Of a stretch of DNA of 64,000 nt, positions 1 to 7,167 are shown one piece after another. How positions within the stretch are numbered: the first letter of the stretch is position 1; each line of letters opens with the position of its first letter. The notes below the pieces were generated by a model. It was not told the DNA's origin. It saw nothing but the letters and a program-made list of their open reading frames with translations, and searched no databases. Position numbers and translations under genes: made by a program. Location of the stretch: the NCBI GenBank assembly GCA_039814715.1, contig JBCCAR010000012.1:1-64000 (forward strand), given 5' to 3'. Source of the DNA: CAKZYD01 sp039814715. Lineage in GTDB: Bacteria > Pseudomonadota > Alphaproteobacteria > Sphingomonadales > CAKZYD01.

Positions 1-20
1 CATCCTCCCCAAATTCCTCA
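1..20 (-). other. possible start of a divergent gene at left edge
   Basis: Read on the minus strand, the first bases give a GGGGAGG Shine-Dalgarno-like run directly followed by ATG at position 3. The spacing is too short for that ATG to be the best start, so the true start may lie a few bases outside the window. No coding sequence can be read here. This only suggests that a divergently transcribed gene begins at the edge. Confidence 0.2.
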
Positions 21-115
21 AATAAAGACACGCGCCACCTAGGCAGATGGCGCCAGCGCAGCTATGAAGGCCATGGTGTCATTCGGCAGGGGGATTGGCA
101 ATGTCAGGAGTGCAT

Positions 116-1093
116 ATGCAGGCCATTCTATTTGATGGCAGCGGCGGGCCAGAGGTTTGTAAATTATCGCAGGTCGAGCGTCCAAAGCCTGCCGCAGGGG
201 AAACCCTGATCAAGGTCGCGGCAGCTGGACTTAACCGGCCAGATGTCATGCAGCGCATGGGGATGTACCCGCCGCCAGAAGGCGCCTCGCCCGTTCCAGG
301 GCTGGAAGTCTCGGGATCCATAGAGGCGCTTGGCGATGGGGTGACGACGTGGGAGGTGGGCGACAAGGTTGTGGCCCTTTTGGCGGGCGGCGGATACGCG
401 CAGTACGCGACTGCCCCCGTGCAACAAGTGCTGCCCTGGCCCAAAGGCCTATCGGCTGAGGAAGCGGCCGGCATTCCAGAAACATTTTTTACCGTATGGT
501 CCAATTTGTTCCAGCGCGCTTATGCAGATGAAGGCGATAGCCTCTTGGTGCATGGCGGCAGCAGCGGCATTGGATCGACCGCGATCCAACTTGCAAAAGC
601 CTTTGGATTGACGGTTTACACCACTGCTGGATCAGATGAGAAATGCAGCTTTTGCAAATCTTTGGGCGCCGACATTGCAATCAATTATAAAAATGACGCC
701 TTTGAAGACGTGATCAAGCGCGAAACTGGCGGGCGCGGCGTCGACGTTGTGCTCGACATGGTGGGCGGGGATTATCTGGAACGCAATGTGAAATGCATGG
801 CCGATAATGGCCGCCACGTAACGATAGCGTTTCTGCGCGGGCCGAAGACAACCGTGAATTTAAACCCAATCCTGCGCAAAAGGCTGACGCTTACCGGCTC
901 GACCCTGCGCCCACGGTCTGCGAACTTCAAAGGCGTCGTTGCGCGCGAACTGCATGAGATGGTTTGGCCGCTTTTGGAGGATGGAACGATAAAGCCAGTG
1001 ATCGACAGCGTCTTTCCCATTGCCGAGGCCCATAAAGCGCACGCCCTTATCGACAGCAGCCATCATATGGGGAAGATTATTTTGAGTGTCTGA
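116..1093 (+). CDS. NAD(P)H:quinone oxidoreductase, zinc-independent MDR family
   Basis: This 325-aa protein belongs to the medium-chain dehydrogenase/reductase quinone reductases (PIG3/QOR type), which pass electrons from NADPH to quinones in the cytoplasm. The N-terminal GroES-like half contains AAGLNRPDVMQRMG and the Rossmann half contains VHGGSSGIGSTAIQLAK, the NADPH-binding loop. The zinc-ligand cysteines of alcohol dehydrogenases are not apparent. I place the start at ATG 116 because AGGAG lies 5 bases upstream and MQAILFDG is the usual family N-terminus. ATG 101 (preceded by AGGGGG) and TTG 95 are also in frame. A weak hairpin terminator follows, then trcR. The fold is clear; the substrate is not known. 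Confidence 0.88.
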   Translation: MQAILFDGSGGPEVCKLSQVERPKPAAGETLIKVAAAGLNRPDVMQRMGMYPPPEGASPVPGLEVSGSIEALGDGVTTWEVGDKVVALLAGGGYAQYATAPVQQVLPWPKGLSAEEAAGIPETFFTVWSNLFQRAYADEGDSLLVHGGSSGIGSTAIQLAKAFGLTVYTTAGSDEKCSFCKSLGADIAINYKNDAFEDVIKRETGGRGVDVVLDMVGGDYLERNVKCMADNGRHVTIAFLRGPKTTVNLNPILRKRLTLTGSTLRPRSANFKGVVARELHEMVWPLLEDGTIKPVIDSVFPIAEAHKAHALIDSSHHMGKIILSV

Positions 1094-1149
1094 TGGTCCG
1101 CGCTGGTTTGATTTGATTTTCCGGGCCGTAGCGCCTATGACGGGATTGT

Positions 1150-1175
1150 ATTGCCCTTAGGCAATCTTTATTTTT
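1150..1175 (+). terminator. weak hairpin plus T-rich tail after quinone reductase
   Basis: ATTGCC and GGCAAT form a 6-bp stem around the loop CTTA, followed by CTTTATTTTT. It lies 56 bases after the quinone reductase stop and before trcR, where a terminator would be expected. The stem is short and AT-rich, so termination may be partial. Confidence 0.5.
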
Positions 1176-1199
1176 CAAAAACACCGTATGCGCCATGCC

Positions 1200-1221
1200 C
1201 TATCAGATAGGTTTCTGATAG
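1200..1221. promoter_or_regulatory. perfect inverted repeat upstream of trcR
   Basis: CTATCAGA and TCTGATAG are perfect 8-base arms separated by TAGGTT. The repeat ends 39 bases before the trcR start codon. It could be an operator for a dimeric regulator, possibly autoregulation, or a hairpin in the 5' leader. There is no T-run, so it is not a terminator. The function is inferred from symmetry and position only. Confidence 0.45.
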
Positions 1222-1260
1222 CGGGTACCCTGTGGCGCGGCAGACTTGGAGACGTTTTTC

Positions 1261-1911
1261 ATGTCAAAACAACCCCTCATGCCCATGGCGACCGCCGTCT
1301 GGCTTGTTGACAACACCACGCTAACCTTCACGCAAATTGCCACTTTTTGCAGCCTCCATGAGCTTGAAGTGCAAGGCATCGCTGATGGGACTGTTGCTGT
1401 GCGCATGGTTGGGCATGACCCAATCAAAAATGGGCAGCTTACGGCGGAAGAGATTGCACGCTGCGAGAAGGACGAAGCTGCGTCCGTTGAGCTGCTGGAC
1501 AACGCCGTTCCAGCGCAAAAACGCACCAAAGGCCCGCGCTATACGCCAGTCTCAAAGAGGAAGAACAAGCCGGATGCAATTTCATGGCTTGTGCGCAATC
1601 ACCCAGAATTATCAGATGGGCAGATTGGCCGCTTGATCGGGACCACCAAAACAACGATTGAAGCCGTCCGCTCTAAGACTCATTGGGATATGCAGAATAT
1701 CCGGCCGCAAGACCCTGTGGGTTTGGGCATGTGTACACAAGTTGAGCTAGACACGGCCGTTACCAAAGCTGCCAAAGCACGGCCGGAAAAAGTCATTCAA
1801 CCCGAAGAGCCGGCGCAAGACGCAGCCTCAACAAGCGATGGCCAAGGGCCAGGCGATGAGTTTTCTGCAGCGCAGAAGCTTGGCAGCCTGCTGAGCGGCG
1901 ATAGCGATTGA
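1261..1911 (+). CDS. trcR: DUF1013 protein, cell cycle transcriptional regulator TrcR
   Basis: The 216-aa product matches the DUF1013 family, nearly confined to Alphaproteobacteria and named TrcR in Caulobacter for its role in cell-cycle transcription. The conserved core is visible: MPMATAVWLVDNTTLTF near the N-terminus, a central GPRYTPVSKRKNKPDAISWL, and an HTH-like segment around DGQIGRLIGTTKTTIEAVR at about residues 120-140. The C-terminal 50 residues are low-complexity and acidic, probably disordered. The start is ATG 1261 with GGAG about 9 bases upstream; the frame stays open further up but without the family N-terminus. The gene appears monocistronic behind a palindromic leader. The order quinone reductase then DUF1013 recurs in alphaproteobacteria, to my recollection. 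Confidence 0.9.
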   Translation: MSKQPLMPMATAVWLVDNTTLTFTQIATFCSLHELEVQGIADGTVAVRMVGHDPIKNGQLTAEEIARCEKDEAASVELLDNAVPAQKRTKGPRYTPVSKRKNKPDAISWLVRNHPELSDGQIGRLIGTTKTTIEAVRSKTHWDMQNIRPQDPVGLGMCTQVELDTAVTKAAKARPEKVIQPEEPAQDAASTSDGQGPGDEFSAAQKLGSLLSGDSD

Positions 1912-2010
1912 TTTTGCAACCACTAGTTTCACGTCAACTAAAGTGAGGTGTGGCTGCGGGGCAGGTGGGCGAGGCACGGTGTGCGCCCGCCTACCAGCGC
2001 TACATTCGCT
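1912..2010. other. intergenic hairpin between trcR and the minus-strand DUF465 gene
   Basis: AGGTGGGCG (1963-1971) can pair with CGCCCGCCT (1984-1992) around a 12-base loop, with one G-U pair. It sits between two convergent genes but has no T-run on either strand. It may be a transcript-end hairpin; otherwise nothing is seen here. Confidence 0.25.
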
Positions 2011-2178
2011 CTAGTGCCGCGTGAGCGCGGTAAGCTCTTGTTTTAGTCGTAGTTTCTGCTTCTTCCAAAGTTTCAGCTGCACATCATCCGGAAGGGGTCG
2101 CTGACTTTCGAGGGTAATTTTTTCATCCAACTTCGCGTGTTTCTGGGCCAGGGAGACGGCGTGGGATGACTGCGTCAT
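2011..2178 (-). CDS. small DUF465/YdcH-like protein (55 aa)
   Basis: A 55-codon reading frame starts at ATG 2178 behind GGAGGATTTCT, a near-perfect ribosome binding site, and stops with TAG at 2011. The product opens MTQSSHAVSLAQKHAKLDEK and continues with RPLPDDVQLKLWKKQKLRLK. This has the DUF465/YdcH layout: a first helix, an acidic turn, and a basic second helix of the KKxKLxLK type. The family is small, helical and of unknown function. It is divergent from a second DUF465 gene at 2366, with 187 bases between the starts. Standard minimum-length filters would miss it. The family call is made by eye, but the coding call is strong because of the ribosome binding site and motif. Confidence 0.82.
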   Translation of the reverse strand: MTQSSHAVSLAQKHAKLDEKITLESQRPLPDDVQLKLWKKQKLRLKQELTALTRH

Positions 2179-2365
2179 AGAAATCCTCCAAAGTTGTGAA
2201 AAGCGTTATACAATAGGCACTTCACAAGCCACTTGTCATCAAAAAATGAGTTCCATCATACTAAGGATATGACTTTTCCACTGTTTTCTTATTATGCTGA
2301 GCCTATTGATTCGAACCGCTGCATAAAAAGGCAGCGAGACCCTGGAACGATAAGGTGGAAGTTCT
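2179..2365. promoter_or_regulatory. divergent promoter region between two DUF465 genes
   Basis: This AT-rich stretch must carry promoters for both DUF465 genes. CGCTGC (2317-2322) pairs with GCAGCG (2331-2336) around ATAAAAAG, just before the AAGGTGGA ribosome binding site (2352-2359) of the plus-strand gene. No clear -35/-10 pair could be assigned. Confidence 0.4.
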
Positions 2366-2569
2366 TTGACGGCTGATGAAACCGCGCTGCGTCAACGCTT
2401 GACGCTCTTGCAAGAAGAGCATCAAGACCTCGACAGTGCCATTACAGCGCTTATTGAGGAAACGCCCTTCAATCAATTGCAGGCGCAGCGGCTGAAAAAG
2501 AAAAAGCTACAATTACGGGACGAGATTTCGCGTATTGAGGACCTGTTGATCCCCGATATTATCGCTTAA
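2366..2569 (+). CDS. DUF465/YdcH family protein (67 aa)
   Basis: A 67-aa two-helix protein with the DUF465 pattern: LQEEHQDLDSAITAL, then LQAQRLKKKKLQLRDEI. The family is widespread in proteobacteria and of unknown function. The start is a TTG at 2366; AAGGTGGA is spaced about six bases before it and no in-frame ATG could give a full-length family member. The stop overlaps the stop region of the convergent GGDEF gene by 4 bp. Together with the 55-aa gene at 2011-2178 this is a divergent pair of distant paralogues. Similarity is limited to the basic second helix (KKKKLQLR versus KKQKLRLK). Confidence 0.8.
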   Translation: MTADETALRQRLTLLQEEHQDLDSAITALIEETPFNQLQAQRLKKKKLQLRDEISRIEDLLIPDIIA

Positions 2570-3321
2570 TCGCCAGCTCTTTGTTCAGCTTTCATGGACT
2601 TTTTGTGCTGATACATCCGCCTATCGGCTTGGTCTAAAGCGTCGCCTGGATCGTCAATATCGTCAAATGTATAAGCGCCAAAGGCGACCCTTACATTGAC
2701 CATCTTGCCAGAGATATTCACCGGCGTTTCTGCAATTAGCCGAACTAACTGGGTACCTTTGTCTAGAGCCTGCTCTTCCGTCGCTTGCATCAACAATGCA
2801 GCAAATTCATCGCCGCCAAGGCGGCCAACCACGTCTGATTCGCGCAGGTTTATAAGCAGTGTATTGGCCACATGGCTGAGCACTTTATCGCCAGCCGCAT
2901 GGCCCATCTGGTCATTGACCTTCTTCAAGTCATTGACGTCAAAATAGAGCAGGCTGGCCGAAATATTGTGGCGCTTTGCGTAAGAAATTGACTTTGAAAG
3001 CTCGCGAACAAAAGCGCGCCGGTTTGCCACGGGGGCTAGAGTATCGGTATCGGCCAAACGCTCCAAGTCAGCCAACCGAGACTGGGCCGAGCGCAGCTCA
3101 AGGCGCAGTTGCTCGACTTCTTTCAGCAGCGTGCCGATTGCCTTTTGAACCTTCGGCGTCATCTCATCAGCAGGAATGCCCATAAAGTCAGACGAGACGA
3201 CATCGACTTCACTGACAGCAGAAGGCCCTGGAGCCGCGCTAGCGGGATCTACCCTACGTGTTGCTTTGGTTTTCTCAACGCGAGACGCAGGAGCGAACGG
3301 ATTTGTGTTATTGACTTTCAT
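2566..3321 (-). CDS. GGDEF-domain diguanylate cyclase
   Basis: This 251-aa soluble protein makes cyclic di-GMP from two GTP. The GGDEF domain spans about residues 90-245: DTDTLAPVANRRAF opens it, FDVNDLKKVND carries the metal/substrate Asp, and RLGGDEF (167-173) is the intact active site. RESD (160-163) five residues before GGDEF fits the inhibitory I-site, so product feedback is likely. Residues 1-50 are Pro/Ala/Ser-rich and probably disordered; residues 55-90 (TLLKEVEQLRLELRSAQ) predict a coiled coil for dimerisation. There is no membrane segment or sensor domain. The start is ATG 3321. The 3' end overlaps the convergent DUF465 gene by 4 bp. Confidence 0.9.
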   Translation of the reverse strand: MKVNNTNPFAPASRVEKTKATRRVDPASAAPGPSAVSEVDVVSSDFMGIPADEMTPKVQKAIGTLLKEVEQLRLELRSAQSRLADLERLADTDTLAPVANRRAFVRELSKSISYAKRHNISASLLYFDVNDLKKVNDQMGHAAGDKVLSHVANTLLINLRESDVVGRLGGDEFAALLMQATEEQALDKGTQLVRLIAETPVNISGKMVNVRVAFGAYTFDDIDDPGDALDQADRRMYQHKKSMKAEQRAGD

Positions 3322-3560
3322 TCAGCCTGGTGAACCTTGTTCAGCCCGCGTTTGTTTATGCGGCGATTGATGCGCCGGTGGATCATTGCTGTGCCACTTT
3401 GCGCCAACATCGTAAAGCGAGTGTTAACAGACGCCAAAGATTATTTGCTTTCCCTTAACGCCTTGTCATTGGCGCATTTGCTTGCGTCTTTCCTATGTGC
3501 CGCGATATGTCCTGCCGTGCGAGTCCATTTTTAATCGTTTTTAATGCGAGATTACCGATC

Positions 3561-4085
3561 ATGCCGACCATCGCCGCTGCAGCAGAGGACCCCAAAGTCG
3601 CCATCATCATGGGCAGTCAATCTGACTGGCCGACGATGCAAGCTGCAGACGATGTTTTAGAGGCCCTTGGCATTGAAAGACTTGTCCAAATCGTTTCAGC
3701 ACACAGAACGCCGGACCGCCTCTTTGACTTCGCCAAAGGGGCGGAGGCGCAAGGCCTGCAGGTTATCATTGCTGGCGCGGGCGGCGCAGCGCATCTGCCC
3801 GGCATGGTCGCCGCCGTCACCCACTTGCCTGTGCTTGGCGTGCCTGTTCAAAGTAAAGCGCTAAGCGGCATGGACAGCCTCCTCTCCATCGCGCAGATGC
3901 CTGGCGGCATCCCTGTAGGAACATTGGCAATCGGTGCAGCGGGCGCGAAAAACGCCGGTTTGCTCGCTGCAAGCATTCTGGCGCTGCATGACGACGCCAT
4001 TCGCAGCCGGCTACTGACTATGCGGCAAGCCCAGACGGATGCGGTCGCCACGGAAGTCACGAGAGATACGGGCCTGGGCGCATGA
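3561..4085 (+). CDS. purE: N5-carboxyaminoimidazole ribonucleotide mutase PurE
   Basis: PurE moves the carboxyl of N5-CAIR to C4 of the imidazole ring in purine synthesis. The 174-aa product has the class I signature: IIMGSQSDWPTM at the N-terminus, SAHRTPDRL, AGAGGAAHLPGM, and a late GIPVGTLAIG. The start is ATG 3561; the reading frame is open further upstream but family homology begins at EDPKVAIIMGS. No strong Shine-Dalgarno is visible. The last four bases (ATGA) overlap the purK start, so the two are translationally coupled. PurE next to PurK is the usual arrangement when N5-CAIR is the intermediate. Confidence 0.96.
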   Translation: MPTIAAAAEDPKVAIIMGSQSDWPTMQAADDVLEALGIERLVQIVSAHRTPDRLFDFAKGAEAQGLQVIIAGAGGAAHLPGMVAAVTHLPVLGVPVQSKALSGMDSLLSIAQMPGGIPVGTLAIGAAGAKNAGLLAASILALHDDAIRSRLLTMRQAQTDAVATEVTRDTGLGA

Positions 4086-5164
4086 CGCGTTTAGCGCCAG
4101 GGGCAACGATTGGCATTTTGGGCGCAGGCCAACTTGGCCGCATGCTGGCGCTGCCCGCCGCGCAGCTTGGCTTTCAAGTTATAACGTTTGCGCCAGAGAA
4201 ACGCCCACCCGCCGCGCAAGTCGCATCGCGCCACGTCGAAGCACGCTTTACAGATGACGATGCGCTGCATGCGTTTGCAGAAGAGTGTGACGCCATCACC
4301 TACGAATTTGAGAACATTCCGCTCAGCGCGCTAGACGCCGCCGCAAGCAGCGCCCCAATCCGGCCCGGGCGGCGGTGCCTTGAGGTATCGCAAGACCGGC
4401 TCTTAGAAAAAGACTTCCTGTCAAACATAGGCGTTACCTGCGCGCCCTACCGCGCCGTGAGCTCCATTGACGGGCTACAAAGCGCGGTGACAGAGCTCGG
4501 CCTGCCCTGCGTGCTCAAAACACGGCGGTTCGGATATGACGGCAAAGGACAAATGTTCATCAAGGAAGCGCAAGAGATTGCACTTGCTTGGGACGCCCTT
4601 GGCAACGCGCCAGGCGGTTTGATTTTAGAGGGTTTTGTACCGTTTAAGCTGGAAGTGTCCGTCATCGTCGCGCGCTCCATTGATGGGAACATGCGCACAT
4701 ACGGCCCTGTTTGGAACGAACATAGCAATCATATATTGCACCGGTCCATCATCCCTGCACCTATGGACGCAGGCACCGCCGATGAAGCTGCGGCGAAAGC
4801 CATGAACGTTGCAGAAGCCCTAGAAGCCGTAGGCGTGATCTGCGTTGAATTCTTTGTGCTGCCTGATGGCACGCTCATCTCAAACGAGATTGCCCCGCGC
4901 GTGCACAATTCGGGGCACTGGACCATTGAAGGCGCTGTCACAAGCCAATTTGAAAACCACATTCGCGCCATTGCAGGATTGCCGCTCGGCGATACGGCGG
5001 CCATAGGGCCGGTGGAGATGCAAAACTTGATCGGCAACGAGATCGAGCAATACGCTGATCTGCTGCGGGATCCTAAGGCGCATGTCCATCATTACGGAAA
5101 GCCAGAAGCGCGCGTGGGCCGCAAAATGGGCCATGTGACCTGGGTTGGTGTACGCGACGCCTAA
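4082..5164 (+). CDS. purK: N5-carboxyaminoimidazole ribonucleotide synthase PurK
   Basis: PurK is the ATP-grasp enzyme that makes N5-CAIR from AIR, bicarbonate and ATP, feeding PurE. The 360-aa product has GILGAGQLGRML at the N-terminus, the ATP-grasp core LKTRRFGYDGKGQ and EGFVPFKLEVSV, and the metal-binding FFVLPDGTLISNEIAPRVHN. It overlaps purE by 4 bp at its start and the convergent COQ9 gene by 4 bp at its end. Length and motifs are normal for the family. Confidence 0.96.
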   Translation: MTRLAPGATIGILGAGQLGRMLALPAAQLGFQVITFAPEKRPPAAQVASRHVEARFTDDDALHAFAEECDAITYEFENIPLSALDAAASSAPIRPGRRCLEVSQDRLLEKDFLSNIGVTCAPYRAVSSIDGLQSAVTELGLPCVLKTRRFGYDGKGQMFIKEAQEIALAWDALGNAPGGLILEGFVPFKLEVSVIVARSIDGNMRTYGPVWNEHSNHILHRSIIPAPMDAGTADEAAAKAMNVAEALEAVGVICVEFFVLPDGTLISNEIAPRVHNSGHWTIEGAVTSQFENHIRAIAGLPLGDTAAIGPVEMQNLIGNEIEQYADLLRDPKAHVHHYGKPEARVGRKMGHVTWVGVRDA

Positions 5165-5805
5165 GCAGCAGCTTCTTCGTTGCTTTGACGGCGGAAAAAG
5201 CTTTTTGAGAATGGCAACTTATCGAGCCGGTTCGTGACTTTCCCTTTGATTTTTTCAAACCGCATCACATCCGCAATGCGCCGGTCTAAAAACGCCCAAG
5301 TGTCGGCTTTGCCGTCAGACTTGTCTTGCAGCCAATACAGCAAGGTTGATCGGTAGACGCTGCTTAAAATAGCGCGTTTGGTATAATGGTTGTAATCGGT
5401 CGCGGTGTCGCCGCAGATGTTCCAGATAACATCAGCCGTTTTCCAAGAAGAACGCGCAGCGCGGCGAAGGTTCTTAGGCATCGCATAGGCTCGCACGCCC
5501 ACGCGGGTCGCTTCTTCATTTTCACCAGCAATCTCAAGCCGCACGCGCACGCACGTCGTTACTTTCTCCCGCACTTTCAGCGCGTCAAAGTCATCTGGTA
5601 GCCGCGCCTCCATAGCTGCATCTGACCACCGCACATAAGCGTCAATCATATCGCCGGGTAAATCAGGGAACAGCATAGCGGCGATGTCCGGCGCAATGTC
5701 AGCATCCATGGCCGCAGCCCGCAAGGTAGCCTTGCTCCAACCATCAAAAGGAACGTGGGGCAAAGCGGCCTCGATAAGGGCTGTTTTCTCGTCGAGATTT
5801 TCCAT
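5161..5805 (-). CDS. COQ9 family ubiquinone biosynthesis protein
   Basis: The 214-aa protein matches the COQ9 family, a TetR-like helical lipid-binding fold that in eukaryotes presents ubiquinone intermediates to COQ7. Supporting segments are HVPFDGWSKATLRAAAMDAD at the N-terminus (the TetR-like helix pair) and the C-terminal WNICGDTATDYNHYTKRAIL with YRSTLLYWLQDKSDG, a strongly conserved COQ9 block. The start is ATG 5805 behind AAAGGAAG. It is convergent with purK (4-bp overlap). In bacteria the family is mostly alphaproteobacterial, supporting the taxonomic call. The exact biochemical role in bacteria is inferred. Confidence 0.9.
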   Translation of the reverse strand: MENLDEKTALIEAALPHVPFDGWSKATLRAAAMDADIAPDIAAMLFPDLPGDMIDAYVRWSDAAMEARLPDDFDALKVREKVTTCVRVRLEIAGENEEATRVGVRAYAMPKNLRRAARSSWKTADVIWNICGDTATDYNHYTKRAILSSVYRSTLLYWLQDKSDGKADTWAFLDRRIADVMRFEKIKGKVTNRLDKLPFSKSFFRRQSNEEAAA

Positions 5806-6059
5806 ACGTCTTCCTTTGTTGCTTGGCTGGCACCTCTACATCTAGATAAGAGACGAGGCGAAAATGAGCAGTGGTCGCGGCATTTTGCCCGCTTTAAACA
5901 CTATTTTAACGCAAAAATCGACATAGCGTTGCTGGAAAACAACGGGTTTAGACTATACAGGCCGCGCCGGGTTTGATATCCACGCGGCCATGTTGAAACC
6001 GCTTGCTTCGGCAGCGGTTCTTTTTTCGTCGAATACATGTGAAAGGATGTGCCGCCGGC
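5806..6059 (+). promoter_or_regulatory. promoter region of rpsU
   Basis: This 254-base gap holds the divergent promoters of COQ9 and rpsU. TTGCTG (5929-5934) with GACTAT (5951-5956) at 16-base spacing, or TATACA (5954-5959) at 19 bases, could be a sigma-70-type promoter for rpsU. No other structure was found. Confidence 0.35.
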
Positions 6060-6272
6060 ATGCAAGTTTTGGTTCGTGATAATAATGTTGATCAGGCGAT
6101 GCGCGCGCTTAAGAAAAAGCTGCAGCGAGAAGGTGTTTATCGGGAGATGAAACTGCGCCGCTTTTACGAAAAGCCGTCTGAGAAAAAAGCACGCGAACAA
6201 GCCGCCGCCGTCCGCCGCGCCCGCAAATTAGAGCGTAAGCGCATGGAGCGCGATGGCCTCGTTGGCCGTTAA
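6060..6272 (+). CDS. rpsU: 30S ribosomal protein S21
   Basis: The 70-aa S21 is the small basic subunit near the mRNA exit platform, assisting initiation. The sequence is typical: MQVLVRDNNVDQAMRALKKK, REMKLRRFYEKPSEKK, then a long Arg/Lys helix ending ERDGLVGR. The start is ATG 6060; AAAGGA lies 12 bases upstream, slightly distant. Three bases after the stop the FKBP start codon follows. A strong terminator hairpin (6305-6337) lies inside that next gene, so rpsU is probably mostly transcribed alone. Confidence 0.95.
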   Translation: MQVLVRDNNVDQAMRALKKKLQREGVYREMKLRRFYEKPSEKKAREQAAAVRRARKLERKRMERDGLVGR

Positions 6273-6275
6273 ACC

Positions 6276-7070
6276 ATGCAGACCTCTAGCCTCTTCGAGA
6301 TCACAAAAAGCCGCCTCATTCCTGTGGCGGCTTTTTTATTCGTGAGCCTGCTCAACGCATGCGGGTCTGAACAAGCAGCAGACACACCAAAAGGAAATAC
6401 CGTGCAAGAAACAGCTAGCGGCCTGCGCTATGAAGTGATCACTGAGGGGACAGGCAAAATGCCGGCCGTAACCGATACGGTGGTGGTTCATTATACGGGG
6501 ACGCTGACGGACGGGACAAAATTTGATTCGTCGCGGGACCGCGGAGAGCCTATCTCCTTCCCGCTCAATGGCGTCATCGCTGGCTGGACGGAAGGCCTTC
6601 AGTTGATGAAAGAAGGCGCACGCTATAAACTTTACATCCCTGCAGACCTTGGCTACGGCGCTGCCGGCGCTGGCGGGGCGATCCCGCCCAATGCTGATTT
6701 GATTTTTGACGTAGAACTGCTGGAAGTTGCAGGCGAAGCCGAGCCCCACCCCGATGTCATTGCCTTCTTAAAACGCGGCATCCCTGAGCCGACATGCGGC
6801 GCCATGCCCACGCTCACAGGGGGAGAAAGCGATGCAGAGATCGCCGCCCTTCGCGACAAAGGCAACGAATGGCAAAACTGTATGGCGCAGTTCATTAAAG
6901 CGGAACGCGTTGGCGTGAATACAGAACTTGGCAAGCTGCAGAACATTGATTCATCGCAAGTCCCAAGCGAGCAGCAGCAAGAGGTCGGGATTTATCTGCA
7001 GCGCCTGTCGTCAAAGCTCGACAAAGTTGAAGAAGACCTAGCCGCCTTCAAAGGTATTGCAAAAAGCTGA
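6276..7070 (+). CDS. FKBP-type peptidyl-prolyl isomerase, probable lipoprotein
   Basis: The 264-aa product has a lipoprotein signal peptide: basic n-region, hydrophobic LIPVAAFLFVSLLNAC, lipidated Cys at residue 29. One FKBP domain follows (about residues 45-145) with VHYTGTLTDGTKFDSSRDRG, VIAGWTEGLQLM and YIPADLGYGA. It would catalyse proline isomerisation of exported proteins in the periplasm. The last 110 residues form a separate helical region with two cysteines (PTCGAMPT, EWQNCMAQ) of unknown role. The ATG follows the rpsU stop by 3 bases with no clear ribosome binding site, suggesting coupling. The first codons overlap a rho-independent terminator. A later GTG at 6324 would destroy the n-region, so I keep this start. 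Confidence 0.87.
   Translation: MQTSSLFEITKSRLIPVAAFLFVSLLNACGSEQAADTPKGNTVQETASGLRYEVITEGTGKMPAVTDTVVVHYTGTLTDGTKFDSSRDRGEPISFPLNGVIAGWTEGLQLMKEGARYKLYIPADLGYGAAGAGGAIPPNADLIFDVELLEVAGEAEPHPDVIAFLKRGIPEPTCGAMPTLTGGESDAEIAALRDKGNEWQNCMAQFIKAERVGVNTELGKLQNIDSSQVPSEQQQEVGIYLQRLSSKLDKVEEDLAAFKGIAKS
6305..6337 (+). terminator. rho-independent terminator inside FKBP signal-peptide codons
   Basis: AAAAAGCCGCC (6305-6315) and GGCGGCTTTTT (6326-6336) form a perfect 11-bp stem around a 10-base loop, ending in six Ts. It lies 33 bases after the rpsU stop, the normal position for an rpsU terminator. It is also codons 10-21 of the FKBP gene. Read-through, or translation that melts the hairpin, would be needed for FKBP expression from the rpsU promoter. 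Confidence 0.88.
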
Positions 7071-7083
7071 TTGCAGGCACCTC

Positions 7084-7158
7084 CCAAAGGCGTGATGCAG
7101 TGTGATTGGCTTTTTTGCGCCGCCGGCGTGTAAAGGCTGCTGCAACACACGCCTTTGG
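7084..7158 (+). promoter_or_regulatory. long-range inverted repeat covering the YHS ribosome binding site
   Basis: CCAAAGGCGTG (7084-7094) and CACGCCTTTGG (7148-7158) are perfect complementary 11-mers 53 bases apart. The right arm contains the start of the GGAG ribosome binding site (7157-7160) of the YHS gene. A transcript coming through from the FKBP gene could fold and hide this site. A promoter inside the loop (TTGGCT near 7107) would yield a leader without the left arm. Regulation is inferred. Confidence 0.45.
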
Positions 7159-7167
7159 AGAGCCTAA

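Noticed and set aside
2309..2318. GATTCGAACC, which looks like a reverse-complement tRNA T-loop
   Set aside because: The flanks do not form a T-stem and no acceptor or anticodon arms can be drawn; the neighbouring CGCTGC/GCAGCG hairpin does not fit a tRNA.
5893..5909. TTAA-N8-TTAAC upstream of rpsU, considered as a CtrA site
   Set aside because: The spacing is eight rather than seven bases, so it does not match the consensus.
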